The position numbers and the translations under genes were made by a program. This document shows, in pieces, positions 31,414 to 40,550 of a stretch of DNA of 64,000 nucleotides. The notes under the pieces were generated by a model, which worked only from the letters and a program-made list of their open reading frames with translations, was not told the DNA's origin and did no database searches. Every line of letters starts with the position of its first letter. Position 1 is the stretch's first letter. This DNA comes from an uncultured Rhodocyclaceae bacterium (GTDB taxonomy: Bacteria > Pseudomonadota > Gammaproteobacteria > Burkholderiales > Rhodocyclaceae): NCBI GenBank assembly GCA_907163225.1, contig OU015322.1:2519001-2583000 (forward strand). Reading direction: 5' to 3'.

Positions 31414-33255
31414 TCAAGCCTCCGCGGCCTTGGGTGTGCTGGTAGCGAGGGTCGAGCTCGCAGCATCCTCCTGTTGTTGCAATGCCCACATTTTGGCGTA
31501 ATTTCCGCCCGCGGACAGCAAGGCGGCGTGTGTCCCCCGCTCGATGATGTGGCCGTCGCTCATCACCAGGATTTCGTCGGAATTCATCACGGTCGATAGG
31601 CGGTGGGCGATGAGCAGCGTCGTGTGTCCTATCGCAACGTGTTCGAGTTGCATCTGGATGGCGCGCTCCGTTGCGGAATCAAGGGCGGAGGTGGCTTCGT
31701 CGAAGATCAGGATGGGCGGGTTTTTAAGCAAGGCGCGAGCAATCGCGACGCGCTGCTTTTCGCCGCCAGATAGCTTCAGTCCGCGCTCACCGACGCGGGT
31801 TTCATATTTAAGGGGCAAGGTCTCGATGAAGTCGTGGAGCTGAGCGGCGCGGGCTGCGGTTAGCACCTCGTCTCGGCTCGCTTCCGGGCGGCCATAATTG
31901 ATGTTGTAAAAAATGGTGTCGTTGAACAATACCGTGTCCTGCGGCACGATGCCGATAGCAGTGCGCAGGCTGCTTTGTTTCAGGCTGCGCAGGTCGATGC
32001 CGTTGATCCGAATGGCGCCGCCGCTGACATCATAGAAACGAAAAAGCAGCCGCGAGAGCGTTGATTTTCCTGCGCCGGAGTGCCCAACAACTGCCACCGT
32101 CTTGCCCGGGGGAATGGCAAAGCTGACGGTTTTCAGAATTTGGCGATTGGCCTCGTAGGCAAAATCGACGGCGTCAAAGTTGACTTGCAGTGGGCCGCTG
32201 GGCAAGTCGCGAGCGTCTGCTGCGTCGGCAATCTCCCTATTTTCATTGAGCAGTTTGAACATGCGTTCGATGTCTGTCAGTGCCTGTCGAATCTCGCGAT
32301 AAACAATGCCGAGGAAGTTGAGCGGTGCGTAAAGCTGGATCAGGAAGGCATTGACCAGAACCAGGTCGCCGATGGTCATTTGTCCATCAACCACGCCGCT
32401 TGCCGCACGCCACATCATGGCGGTGACGCCAAGGGCGATGATTGCTTGCTGGCCGAGGTTCAGAAAGGCCAGGGTGGTCTGGCTGCGGGTGGCCGCATCT
32501 TCCCATTTGATCAGTTGCTCGTCGTAGCGTTTTGCTTCCCAGGCTTCATTGTTGAAGTACTTCACCGTCTCGTAGTTGAGCAGGCTGTCGATAGCTCGGG
32601 TATTGGCAGCCGAGTCGTTTTCATTGACTGCGCGGCGGATGTCGATGCGCCAGTTGCTGACCTTGATGGTGAATACGATGTAGCTGACGAGTGAGATCAG
32701 CGTGATGATTACGTAGCCAATGTCGTATTTGACGAACAGGATGCCCAGCACCAGCCCGATTTCGACCAGCGTTGGCAGGATCGAATACAGCGTGTAGGAA
32801 ATCAGGCTGGAGATTGAGCGGCTGCCGCGCTCGATGTCTCTGGAAACGCCGCCGGTCTGGCGCTCGAGATGAAAGCGCAGCGATAGCGCGTGCAGATGAC
32901 CGAATACCTCCAGCGAGACCTGGCGCACGGCGCGCTGAGTGACCCGGGCGAACAGGATTTCGCGCAATTCGGTGAATAGTGCCGTCGAGAAACGCAGCGT
33001 GCCGTAGAGCACCAGTAGCAGAACCGGCAGGGCAAGCAATTGCTCCTTGCCGGAAAGGCCGTCGATCATGTCCTTGAAAACCAGCGGTACGCTGACATTG
33101 GCGACCTTGGCCCCAATCAGGCAAGCCATCGCGGCAAGGACGCGCAGTCGGTAGCGCCATAGATACGGGAACAGGGTGCGCAGCGTTTGCCAGATGTGTG
33201 ATTCTGGCAGAGGTTGTCCGGCGGGCGGTTTGGGAAGGGCTGTGCTGCGGCGCAT
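31414..33255 (-). CDS. ABC exporter of the Atm1/HMT1 type (fused permease-ATPase)
   Basis: An N-terminal six-helix membrane domain is joined to an ATP-binding domain in the order typical of a half-transporter that dimerises. The ATPase shows Walker A GHSGAGKST, the Q-loop IVPQDTVLF, signature LSGGEKQRVAIARAL and Walker B ILIFDEATSALD. The segment NYETVKYFNNE is characteristic of the Atm1/ABCB7 group, which exports glutathione-linked or iron-sulfur-related compounds; the substrate here is unknown. The frame is open to 33357, but the ATG at 33255 avoids running into the divergent gene's start and gives a normal length of 613 aa. Confidence 0.85.
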   Translation of the reverse strand: MRRSTALPKPPAGQPLPESHIWQTLRTLFPYLWRYRLRVLAAMACLIGAKVANVSVPLVFKDMIDGLSGKEQLLALPVLLLVLYGTLRFSTALFTELREILFARVTQRAVRQVSLEVFGHLHALSLRFHLERQTGGVSRDIERGSRSISSLISYTLYSILPTLVEIGLVLGILFVKYDIGYVIITLISLVSYIVFTIKVSNWRIDIRRAVNENDSAANTRAIDSLLNYETVKYFNNEAWEAKRYDEQLIKWEDAATRSQTTLAFLNLGQQAIIALGVTAMMWRAASGVVDGQMTIGDLVLVNAFLIQLYAPLNFLGIVYREIRQALTDIERMFKLLNENREIADAADARDLPSGPLQVNFDAVDFAYEANRQILKTVSFAIPPGKTVAVVGHSGAGKSTLSRLLFRFYDVSGGAIRINGIDLRSLKQSSLRTAIGIVPQDTVLFNDTIFYNINYGRPEASRDEVLTAARAAQLHDFIETLPLKYETRVGERGLKLSGGEKQRVAIARALLKNPPILIFDEATSALDSATERAIQMQLEHVAIGHTTLLIAHRLSTVMNSDEILVMSDGHIIERGTHAALLSAGGNYAKMWALQQQEDAASSTLATSTPKAAEA

Positions 33256-33359
33256 GATGAATGCCTGACGGAAGATTGTGGGTGAAGTCCTGCCTGCGAG
33301 TATATGAAAGTTGCCCGCTTTCCGGGAAAATCCAGAAATCTTTTGGATTTTGGACAAAT

Positions 33360-33776
33360 ATGCCAGTTGACCGTAGCACCACCCTTCCCAACAAGCACAG
33401 CACCCTGCGCGTCGTGCCCATGCCGGCCGATCTCAACCAGAACGGCGATGTATTTGGCGGCTGGGTCATGGCTCAGGTAGACGTGGCTGGTGCAATTCCC
33501 GCCATGCGCCGCGCGCGTGGCCGTGTCGCCACGGTCTCCGTCAATTCCTTCCTCTTCAAGCAGCCGGTGTCAGTCGGCGATATCGTCAGTCTTTACGCCG
33601 ATATCGTGCGGGTCGGCAGCACCTCGATCACGGTCAAAGTCGAGGTCTATGCCGAGCGCAATTATGCGGCGCCGATCATCGTCAAGGTTACCGAGGCTGA
33701 GCTGACATACGTGGCCATAGATGGCCACGGAATGAAGCGTGAGCTTCCGGCCGAAAACATGGTGAAAATGGATTAA
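33360..33776 (+). CDS. Acyl-CoA thioesterase, YciA-like hotdog protein
   Basis: The 138-residue protein has the hotdog motif NQNGDVFGGWVMAQVDVAGAI, with the catalytic aspartate in the DVAG helix, as in YciA/BFIT-type acyl-CoA hydrolases acting in the cytoplasm. The C-terminal half carries TITVKVEVYAER-like strands that bind CoA. The frame is open further upstream, but the ATG at 33360 matches family length. The start region MPVDRST is encoded within a copy of the GTTGACCG repeat core noted elsewhere in the window. Substrate is unknown. Confidence 0.85.
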   Translation: MPVDRSTTLPNKHSTLRVVPMPADLNQNGDVFGGWVMAQVDVAGAIPAMRRARGRVATVSVNSFLFKQPVSVGDIVSLYADIVRVGSTSITVKVEVYAERNYAAPIIVKVTEAELTYVAIDGHGMKRELPAENMVKMD

Positions 33777-33821
33777 AATCCGGCAGTTATCCAATTACCC
33801 TGCCATTTTGGGAGCAATCCA

Positions 33822-34991
33822 ATGAATAAAATGATCCTGCGTACCCTACCGGCCCTGTTGCTCGCCGCTTTTTCAGGTGCTGCCTCTGCTGCTGCTTTTC
33901 AGCTCATGGAGCAAAATGCCAGCGGTCTTGGTACCGCTTATGCCGGCTCCGCAGCGGTGGCCGACAACGCCAGCACGATCTTCTTCAATCCGGCGGGCAT
34001 GACCCAACTCGGCAGCGGCATCCAGCTTTCTGCCGGCGTGACGGGCGTCGGCCCCAGCTACGAATACCGCAACCAGGCCGGCGTCAAGTCGGGTGGCGAC
34101 GCGGGTGGCTGGGCAGCAGTGCCCAATGCCTACCTGTCTGGGCAACTGACGAAAGACCTGTTCCTCGGCCTGGGCATCTCGGCGCCGTTTGGCCTGGCAA
34201 CGGAATACGATCCGAATTGGGCGGGACGGGCCTATGCCATCAAGTCAGACATCAAGACGGTCAACATCAATCCTTCCGTCGCCTATCGCGTCAGCGACAA
34301 GGTGTCGCTGGGCTTCGGCCTGAACTACCAGTCCATCGAAGGCGAACTGACGCGAAATCCCGTCGGAACGCTGGTCACCCTCAAGGCTGACGATAACTCC
34401 TGGGGCTGGAATGCCGGGGCGCTGTTCACCTTGTCGCCGGCCATGCGGGTCGGTCTCTCCTATCGCTCTGCCATCAAGCACAAGCTGGAAGGAACGATCA
34501 ACGGAGCCTCTCCGGTCAACGCCGATATCAAGCTGCCGGATACCTTCATCCTCTCGGTTTGGCAGCAGGTCTCCGATCGCTGGGAGGCCATGGGCGATCT
34601 CTCCTACACCCGCTGGAACTCGTTGAAGGCGCTGAATGTCCGGAGCAGTGTCAGCGGCGGCCTGGTCACCAGCGAAACCTTCAACTACGAAAACTCCTGG
34701 CGATTCGCCTGGGGCGCCGGCTACAAGGCCACCGACAAGGCCAAGCTGAAGTTCGGCATCGCCTTCGACCGCACCCCGGTTCGTGACGAATACCGTTCTG
34801 CCCGCGTGCCGGACAACAACCGTCTGTGGCTGTCGCTCGGCGGCCAGTGGAATGCCGGTTCCGTCGGCAAATTCGATCTCGGTTACTCCTATCTTTACGT
34901 CATTGATCCGACCATTTCCCAGGGCACCTTGCAGGGCAAGTACGACGCTAGCGCCCATATCGTCGGCATGCAGTACTCGGTTGGCTTTTAA
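33822..34991 (+). CDS. Outer-membrane FadL/OmpP1/TodX-family transporter
   Basis: The 389-residue protein begins with a clear signal peptide (about residues 1-24, cut after SAASA/A). The mature N-terminus AFQLMEQNASGLGTAYAG is the FadL-family signature, and the NPAGMTQL segment belongs to the hatch. The rest has alternating beta-barrel strands and ends in aromatic GMQYSVGF, as expected for BAM-dependent insertion. The family takes up fatty acids or aromatic hydrocarbons across the outer membrane. It could serve the aromatic pathway further along, but it is not in that operon. Confidence 0.9.
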   Translation: MNKMILRTLPALLLAAFSGAASAAAFQLMEQNASGLGTAYAGSAAVADNASTIFFNPAGMTQLGSGIQLSAGVTGVGPSYEYRNQAGVKSGGDAGGWAAVPNAYLSGQLTKDLFLGLGISAPFGLATEYDPNWAGRAYAIKSDIKTVNINPSVAYRVSDKVSLGFGLNYQSIEGELTRNPVGTLVTLKADDNSWGWNAGALFTLSPAMRVGLSYRSAIKHKLEGTINGASPVNADIKLPDTFILSVWQQVSDRWEAMGDLSYTRWNSLKALNVRSSVSGGLVTSETFNYENSWRFAWGAGYKATDKAKLKFGIAFDRTPVRDEYRSARVPDNNRLWLSLGGQWNAGSVGKFDLGYSYLYVIDPTISQGTLQGKYDASAHIVGMQYSVGF

Positions 34992-35012
34992 GCGGTCACC
35001 GCTGAGGTCGGA

Positions 35013-35513
35013 ATGCCGGTGCTCGAACTGGGCGGCATGACACTGGGGCTGCGCGAAGGCGTCATCGCCATGATTGTGCTGGTCGCGGCTTACATGGTCT
35101 TTGTGGTGCTGCGCATGCGCCGTTTGCGCAAAGCGACAGTGGCCTCGCCTGAAACGTCTGCGGCGGTGGCGCTTCCTGCCGAGTCGCCTCCGCCGGCCGC
35201 CGAAATTGATGAGCAGTGGGCGCAAGCCTCCGCCGGAATCGCCGGCAACGCCTTGCGTAGCGGCCTTGAGCAGGAGTTCGACCAGCTGCGCGACGAGGTC
35301 GATGCCATGCGCGGCGAACTTGCTGCCTTGCGCAACGACATGTTGCAGGAGCTGGCGCATCTGCGCGCTAGCCAGACGGTATCCCCCATTTATGGTGACG
35401 CCATGCAGATGGCCGCCTCGGGTTACGATCCGGTGGCGATTGCCGAGCGTTGCGGCATAGCGCGCGCCGAGGCCGAGCTGGTTGTCGCCTTGGCCAAAAG
35501 TCAGGAACGTTGA
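35013..35513 (+). CDS. Membrane-anchored DUF2802 protein
   Basis: This 166-residue protein has one N-terminal transmembrane segment (about residues 16-33, VIAMIVLVAAYMVFVVL), a charged Pro/Ala-rich stretch, a coiled coil (about 85-118, FDQLRDEVDAMRGELAALRND) and a C-terminal helix-turn-helix-like end, AASGYDPVAIAERCGIARAEAELV, typical of the DUF2802 family. Function is unknown. It is 8 nt from the following SPOR gene, suggesting an envelope-related operon with it and possibly with the FadL gene upstream. Confidence 0.75.
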   Translation: MPVLELGGMTLGLREGVIAMIVLVAAYMVFVVLRMRRLRKATVASPETSAAVALPAESPPPAAEIDEQWAQASAGIAGNALRSGLEQEFDQLRDEVDAMRGELAALRNDMLQELAHLRASQTVSPIYGDAMQMAASGYDPVAIAERCGIARAEAELVVALAKSQER

Positions 35514-35521
35514 GGGTGGCG

Positions 35522-36331
35522 ATGGTGGAACAGCACGAAGTAGCGGAAAACGAAGCAGGTTCAGGCGAAATTCGCAGCAAGCTGATTAAGCGTCTGGCCG
35601 TCGCTGGCGTTCTGGTTGCCCTGCTGCTGGGGGTGCTGGCTTTCTTTGACTACCTATCAACTGCGCCTGACGATTCTGATGAGCAGGTGTTTACCAAGCC
35701 CGTTCCGGTAGCCCCGAAGAAGGAAGTGACCCAGCCCGTTACGCCGGCCGAAAACCTGCCTGAGCCGCCGTTGCCATCGTCTCCCGAGAAGACCGCCGCG
35801 CCGGTTGAACCGCCGCCGGCGCCGAGGATCGAGGTGAGCGTGCCAGCCGTCGTAGAAGCCAAGCCGGAAGCGGTGTTGGAAAATCGGCCAAAATTCCCGT
35901 CGACCGCAGCAAACCAAAAGCATCCAGTAGCGCGTCCGCCGGCGGCGCTTGTCCCGCCATCCCAACCGGAAGCCGAAGCGCTGGCCGTTCCATTCCGCAC
36001 TTTACCGGCGGCGCGCGAGCCTGTTCCGGCCGAGTCGCTCGGTGCTAAGCCGTCGGCTCGCGTCCTGGAAGCCAAGCCGGCCGCTGCCGTCACTGCACCC
36101 GCTGCTTCTCGCCTTTTCTCCGGATTTTTGCTGCAGGCCGGGGTTTTTTCCAGCGTTCAGCGGGCTGAGGAATTGCACGCTCGCCTGACGCTGAGCGGTG
36201 TTCCATCGTCTTTGGAAACGCGCGTCCAGGTCGGCCCGTTCAAGAGCAAACTCGAGGCCGAGGCAGCGCAGGCAAAACTCAGGGAACTGGGCGTCGAGAC
36301 TATTCTCGTTCCGCCCAAGGGTAAAAACTAG
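35522..36331 (+). CDS. SPOR-domain cell-envelope protein
   Basis: The 269-residue protein has a cytoplasmic N-terminus, a transmembrane helix at about residues 27-45 (LAVAGVLVALLLGVLAFF), a long periplasmic linker rich in Pro, Ala and Glu, and a C-terminal SPOR domain (about 195-265, beginning FSGFLLQAGVFSS) that binds denuded septal peptidoglycan. The ATG at 35522 is preferred over an earlier in-frame start because GAGGG precedes it. Part of the linker (around 35878-35910) is encoded by DNA resembling the window's dispersed repeat. Confidence 0.85.
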   Translation: MVEQHEVAENEAGSGEIRSKLIKRLAVAGVLVALLLGVLAFFDYLSTAPDDSDEQVFTKPVPVAPKKEVTQPVTPAENLPEPPLPSSPEKTAAPVEPPPAPRIEVSVPAVVEAKPEAVLENRPKFPSTAANQKHPVARPPAALVPPSQPEAEALAVPFRTLPAAREPVPAESLGAKPSARVLEAKPAAAVTAPAASRLFSGFLLQAGVFSSVQRAEELHARLTLSGVPSSLETRVQVGPFKSKLEAEAAQAKLRELGVETILVPPKGKN

Positions 36332-36336
36332 CCCGT

Positions 36337-36666
36337 TCAGGGCATGCCCGGCAGTCGCGGCAGGCCGAGACTGCGCCGGATATCGCGATGCAGCTGCAGA
36401 GGTGGCGGCAGCGGCGCAGCGTGCCGACGCGGTTCCTCATAGCGGCGATCATCGTAGTATCGTCCGCCGCGGTGATCATCGTATTGCCGATAGCCCGAGT
36501 TGTAATAGATCGTCCCGCTCGGCTGCCCGTAGCTGGGATAGGTTTCCACGTAGGCCGGTGGCGGCCGGTGATAGCCCGCCGGATAGGGTGCAATCGCGCA
36601 GGCACCAAGACTGCCGATCAGTACGGTAGCGAGGCCAAGGCGGGTGAGCGTTTGCTTGAGGTTCAT
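36337..36666 (-). CDS. Small Tyr/Arg/Pro-rich lipoprotein, function unknown
   Basis: The 109-residue product has a lipoprotein signal peptide with lipobox LGAC (the cysteine near residue 23) and then a low-complexity mature part rich in Tyr, Pro, Arg and Asp (for example YPSYGQPSGTIYYNSGYRQY). No conserved domain was recognised. It probably sits in the outer membrane on its periplasmic face. The gene stops 5 nt from the convergent SPOR gene, and no terminator is visible between them. Confidence 0.6.
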   Translation of the reverse strand: MNLKQTLTRLGLATVLIGSLGACAIAPYPAGYHRPPPAYVETYPSYGQPSGTIYYNSGYRQYDDHRGGRYYDDRRYEEPRRHAAPLPPPLQLHRDIRRSLGLPRLPGMP

Positions 36667-36765
36667 TGTGGAAAGTGTCCGGTAGTTACGTAAGCAAATA
36701 ACGCGGCCGCGTCCCGTTCGATATACGTGGGTGTGTGGTGGGTTTGTAACAAATCGTGAGATGGC

Positions 36766-37092
36766 TCACTCGGCCAATGCCTTACGAATCCGCTTGGCAA
36801 AAACGGTCATTTCCTTGGCGGCCTGAATGTCACCCTTGGTTTGCGCGACCAAAATGCCTTGCTCGTAGGCAGCCAGTGCCCCGGCGTGGTCGTCGGCATC
36901 GGCCAACGCCTTGCCGAGCGCCTTCCAGGCGGCCGAATAGCCTTTGTCGCGGTCAACCGCATTTTTGAAGCAATTTGCGGCTTTTGCCGGTTCGCCGGCT
37001 TTGAGGTATTCGTTGCCAAGCGAGAAGCGGAGCAGGGCACCATCGCGCGGGCCGTCGAGCATTTTTTCCAGAGATTCGATACGTGGGTTCAT
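36766..37092 (-). CDS. Small tetratricopeptide-repeat protein
   Basis: This 108-residue protein contains TPR helices: [27 protein letters not shown] and the next unit [28 protein letters not shown]. No signal peptide is present, so it is cytoplasmic and likely mediates protein-protein contact. It is divergent from ridA with a 53-nt shared upstream region. The partner is unknown. Confidence 0.8.
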   Translation of the reverse strand: MNPRIESLEKMLDGPRDGALLRFSLGNEYLKAGEPAKAANCFKNAVDRDKGYSAAWKALGKALADADDHAGALAAYEQGILVAQTKGDIQAAKEMTVFAKRIRKALAE

Positions 37093-37145
37093 GGGCTACC
37101 AAGGCTAAAATAAGGTTTTGCAATTCAGAGACAGGAAAGCATTTC

Positions 37146-37529
37146 ATGGCCAAGACCATCATCGCCACCCCGAACGCCCCGGCTGCCATCGGCACCTATT
37201 CGCAAGCCGTGCGCGTCGGCGACACCGTTTACATGTCCGGGCAGATCGGCCTCGATCCGGCCACCATGCAGATGGTAGACGGGATCGATGCGCAAATCGT
37301 TCGCGTTTTCGACAATCTGAAGGCGGTTGCCGAAGCCGCTGGCGGTTCGCTGGCCGATGTGGTCAAGCTCAACGTTTTCCTGACCGATCTGGCCAATTTC
37401 GCCAAGGTCAATGAAACGATGGCCAAGTACTTCAGCGAGCCGTTCCCGGCCCGTGCCGCCGTCGGCGTCAAGGAACTGCCGCGCGGCGCGCTGGTTGAGG
37501 CCGATGCCGTCATGTGCCTCGGCAACTAA
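37146..37529 (+). CDS. ridA: RidA family reactive enamine/imine deaminase
   Basis: RidA (127 aa) hydrolyses reactive enamines such as 2-aminoacrylate released by PLP enzymes. The family signature near the C-terminus, [23 protein letters not shown], contains the substrate-binding arginine, and [20 protein letters not shown] is the conserved N-terminal part. The ATG at 37146 has ACAGGAAAG upstream; the longer frame is not needed. recG follows after 18 nt, so they are probably co-transcribed. Confidence 0.93.
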   Translation: MAKTIIATPNAPAAIGTYSQAVRVGDTVYMSGQIGLDPATMQMVDGIDAQIVRVFDNLKAVAEAAGGSLADVVKLNVFLTDLANFAKVNETMAKYFSEPFPARAAVGVKELPRGALVEADAVMCLGN

Positions 37530-37547
37530 GCGGCTGAATAGCACCCA

Positions 37548-39599
37548 ATGACGACGAGCGGGGCGCCCGCCCCGGCTTCTCCGCCCATTCGTGCCTCCGA
37601 GGCGCTGCAGAAGAAGCTTGCCAAGATCGGCCTCCATAGCGAGGCCGATTTGCTGGTGCATCTGCCGCTGCGCTACGAGGACGAAACGCGAATCACGCCA
37701 ATCAATCGGAGCTTCGGCAACGAGCCGGTTCAGGTTGAGGTCGTCGTTCAAAGCAATGAAATCCAGTTCCGGCCGCGCCGGCAGATGATCGTCCGGGCGG
37801 CTGACGACAGCGGCGAGATTACGCTGCGGTTTTTCAGCTTTTATCCGAGTCAGCAGGCGGCGCTAAGTGAAGGTTCGCGCATCCGTGCGTTTGGCGAAGT
37901 GCGCGGTGGCTTCTTTGGCGCCGAGATGGTGCACCCGCGTTTCCGCAAGGTTGGCGACGACGAGCCGCTGCCTTCGGAATTGACGCCGATTTACCCGACG
38001 ACCGCCGGCCTGGCCAATTCCGCCCTGCAAAAGCTGATCGGCAAGGCACTGGCGGTTGGCGATCTGTCTGAAACGCTACCCGAGGAACTGCGCCAGCGCC
38101 TGAAACTGCCCGGGCTGGCGCGCAGCCTGCGGTTTTTGCACACGCCGCCACCCGGCACCGATCTCGACACACTGCACGCGCGCAATCACCCGGCCTGGCG
38201 GCGCGTCAAATTTGACGAGGTGCTGGCTCAGCAACTGTCGCTGCGCCGTGCCTATCTGGCCCGTCGCGAGCAGGGGGCGCCGGTCCTGGTGGCGCGTGAC
38301 GATCTCGGCGCGCGGCTGCTTGATCAGCTGCCGTTCGGTCTGACCGGCGCGCAATTGCGGGCCATGGCTGAAATCGCCGATGACCTGGCCCAGCCTTATC
38401 CGATGCAGCGTCTGCTGCAGGGCGACGTCGGTGCCGGCAAGACCATCGTTGCCGCGCTGGCCGCATGTCAGGCCATTTCGGCTGGCTGGCAGGCGGCGTT
38501 CATGGCGCCGACGGAAATCCTCGCCGAGCAGCATTATCTGAAACTCAAGGACTGGCTTGAACCCCTCGGCGTGCGCGTCGCCTGGCTGTCAGGTAGCCTG
38601 AAAACAAAAGCCAAGCGTGAGCAACTGGCGGCGACGGCAGCCGAAGCCCAACTGGTCGTCGGCACGCATGCGCTGATTCAGGACGGCGTCGATTTCGCCA
38701 AACTCGGGCTGGCGATTGTCGACGAGCAGCACCGTTTTGGCGTCGCCCAACGGCTGGCGCTCCGCAAGAAGGGCGACAACCCGCATCAGCTGATGATGTC
38801 GGCGACGCCGATTCCGCGCACGTTGGCCATGAGTTATTTCGCTGACCTCGACGTTACCGTGCTCGACGAACTGCCGCCCGGGCGCACGCCGATCAAGACG
38901 CGACTGATCGCCGACAACCGGCGCGATGATGTGGTTGGTTTCGTCAGGAAGCACGTCGAGGAGGGGCGGCAGGTTTACTGGGTTTGCCCTCTGATCGAGG
39001 AGTCGGAAGCGCTGCAGTTGCAGACGGCGCAGGAAACCTACGATTTCCTTTTTGGCCAATTTTCCAGGTTGACCGTGGGATTGGTGCACGGCCGCCTGAA
39101 AGCCGATGAAAAGCAGGCCGTGATGGCCGCCTTCGCGGCTGGCGAGATCGATGTGCTGGTGGCGACGACGGTCATTGAAGTTGGCGTCGATGTGCCCAAT
39201 GCCAGCCTGATGGTCATCGAGCACGCCGAGCGTTTCGGACTGTCGCAGCTGCACCAGCTGCGCGGGCGGGTTGGGCGCGGGAAATACGAATCGAGTTGCA
39301 TCCTGATCTACGCCGGGCCGCTGGGTGAAATCGCCCGGCAGCGCCTGAAGATCATTTTCGAGAACACCGACGGCTTCGAGATTGCTCGCCAGGACTTGCA
39401 AATTCGTGGCCCCGGCGAGTTCGTCGGCGCCCGCCAGAGCGGCGTGCCGCTCCTGCGCTACGCCGATCTGGAAATGGACGCCGATCTGGTCGAGATGGCG
39501 CGTGAGGTGGCCGAGGAGATGTTGACCGAGCATCTCGATCTGTCCGAACAACACCTCAAGCGCTGGCTAGGCTCCAGAGAAGAGCTGCTCAAATCCTGA
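37548..39599 (+). CDS. recG: ATP-dependent DNA helicase RecG
   Basis: RecG (683 aa) remodels stalled replication forks and Holliday junctions. The N-terminal wedge (OB) domain is followed by helicase motifs: Walker A GDVGAGKT, motif II DEQHRFG, motif III MSATPIPRTLAM, and the TRG region with QLRGRVGRG and GPGEFVGARQSG. The length is standard. The segment 39049-39080 (LFGQFSRLTVG) is encoded by DNA very close to the dispersed repeat core. The 3' end overlaps the convergent LysR gene by 11 nt. Confidence 0.97.
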   Translation: MTTSGAPAPASPPIRASEALQKKLAKIGLHSEADLLVHLPLRYEDETRITPINRSFGNEPVQVEVVVQSNEIQFRPRRQMIVRAADDSGEITLRFFSFYPSQQAALSEGSRIRAFGEVRGGFFGAEMVHPRFRKVGDDEPLPSELTPIYPTTAGLANSALQKLIGKALAVGDLSETLPEELRQRLKLPGLARSLRFLHTPPPGTDLDTLHARNHPAWRRVKFDEVLAQQLSLRRAYLARREQGAPVLVARDDLGARLLDQLPFGLTGAQLRAMAEIADDLAQPYPMQRLLQGDVGAGKTIVAALAACQAISAGWQAAFMAPTEILAEQHYLKLKDWLEPLGVRVAWLSGSLKTKAKREQLAATAAEAQLVVGTHALIQDGVDFAKLGLAIVDEQHRFGVAQRLALRKKGDNPHQLMMSATPIPRTLAMSYFADLDVTVLDELPPGRTPIKTRLIADNRRDDVVGFVRKHVEEGRQVYWVCPLIEESEALQLQTAQETYDFLFGQFSRLTVGLVHGRLKADEKQAVMAAFAAGEIDVLVATTVIEVGVDVPNASLMVIEHAERFGLSQLHQLRGRVGRGKYESSCILIYAGPLGEIARQRLKIIFENTDGFEIARQDLQIRGPGEFVGARQSGVPLLRYADLEMDADLVEMAREVAEEMLTEHLDLSEQHLKRWLGSREELLKS

Positions 39600-40449
39600 C
39601 CCGGTTGGCCGAGGCCGTTATCCCGTCGCACAGCGTTTGCAGGGCCGGCAGGCTGGGGCCTTCGCGCAGGTGGATCATGCCGGTCGGCACCAGACTGAAT
39701 TCCTCCGGCACCGTTTCGATGACCAGGTCGGCGGCATGGCTGGACTGCTCGACGACGCGGCGTGGCATCAGCGTCCAGCCGAGGCCGACGGCGATGCAGC
39801 CGAGGATGCCTTCGAGCGTGCCGAATTCCATGGCGTCGGCCACGGCATGGCCCTGCTTGCGCTGCCAGGCGACGGCGCGCGTGCGGTAGGCGCAGCCTTC
39901 GCGGAAGAGGATGAGCGGCAGCATGACCGGGTCGGTGCCGGCGGCGTGCACCTGCACCAGTTCCTCGATGACCAGTTCGTCGAAGCGCAGGTCAGGGTGA
40001 ATCACCGGGCCGGCAACGAAGGCGCAGTCCAGCTTGTGATCGAGCACCTTGCCGGTCAGCGTGCTGGTGGTGTCGGTGAAGACGCGCAGTTCCAAGCCCG
40101 GGTGTCCGGCCCGCACGGCTTTCAGGGCGCTGGGCAGGTGCAGGGCGGCGAAGGTTTCCATGGTGCCGATGCGCAATTCGCCGGCGTTTTCGCCGACCTG
40201 GCGGACGGCGGTGGCCGTCTGGCGTTCGAGCGTCAGCATGCGGCGGGCGTAGTCGAGCAGGACACGGCCGGATGGGGCGAGTTCGAGGCCTCGCCCCTTG
40301 CGGATGAACAGTTCCGCGCCGAGTTCTTCCTCCAGCCGGCGAATGCGGCCGGTGACGTTGGACTGGACAGTGTTGAGCTTGCGCGAAGCGGCGAGAATCC
40401 CGCCTTCTTCGACGACGGCCTGAAAGGTGCGGAGGGCGACGAGTTCCAT
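39589..40449 (-). CDS. LysR-type transcriptional regulator
   Basis: The 286-residue protein has the N-terminal winged helix-turn-helix (ALRTFQAVVEEGGILAASRKLNTVQSNVTGRIRRLEE) and a C-terminal periplasmic-binding-like effector domain. The ATG at 40449 is preferred to one 12 codons upstream because it gives the usual MELVALRTF start. It is divergent from the MFS-acuI-tautomerase operon, and a perfect T-N11-A LysR box lies between them, so it probably controls that operon and itself. Confidence 0.92.
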   Translation of the reverse strand: MELVALRTFQAVVEEGGILAASRKLNTVQSNVTGRIRRLEEELGAELFIRKGRGLELAPSGRVLLDYARRMLTLERQTATAVRQVGENAGELRIGTMETFAALHLPSALKAVRAGHPGLELRVFTDTTSTLTGKVLDHKLDCAFVAGPVIHPDLRFDELVIEELVQVHAAGTDPVMLPLILFREGCAYRTRAVAWQRKQGHAVADAMEFGTLEGILGCIAVGLGWTLMPRRVVEQSSHAADLVIETVPEEFSLVPTGMIHLREGPSLPALQTLCDGITASANRVRI

Positions 40450-40468
40450 TTGTATCTCTAAAAACGAA

Positions 40469-40489
40469 TGATTGATTCTGAACAAATCA
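40469..40489 (+). promoter_or_regulatory. LysR box (T-N11-A dyad)
   Basis: TGATT-N11-AATCA is a perfect 5-bp dyad at 40469-40489, with the T and A of the LysR consensus exactly 11 nt apart. It lies 20 nt before the LysR gene's start and 2 nt before the -35 hexamer of the divergent MFS promoter, the usual position of a LysR activator's recognition site. Confidence 0.75.
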
Positions 40490-40490
40490 C

Positions 40491-40519
40491 TTGTACGGAT
40501 ACTTTACGCTGTTTATTGT
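40491..40519 (+). promoter_or_regulatory. Probable promoter of the MFS-acuI operon
   Basis: TTGTAC (40491-40496), a 17-nt spacer and TATTGT (40514-40519) lie directly beside the LysR box and 31 nt before the MFS start codon. Both hexamers are imperfect (three and four matches to consensus), as expected for an activator-dependent promoter. Confidence 0.55.
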
Positions 40520-40550
40520 TCGGCTATCAAGCACAAAAAAGGAATAGACC

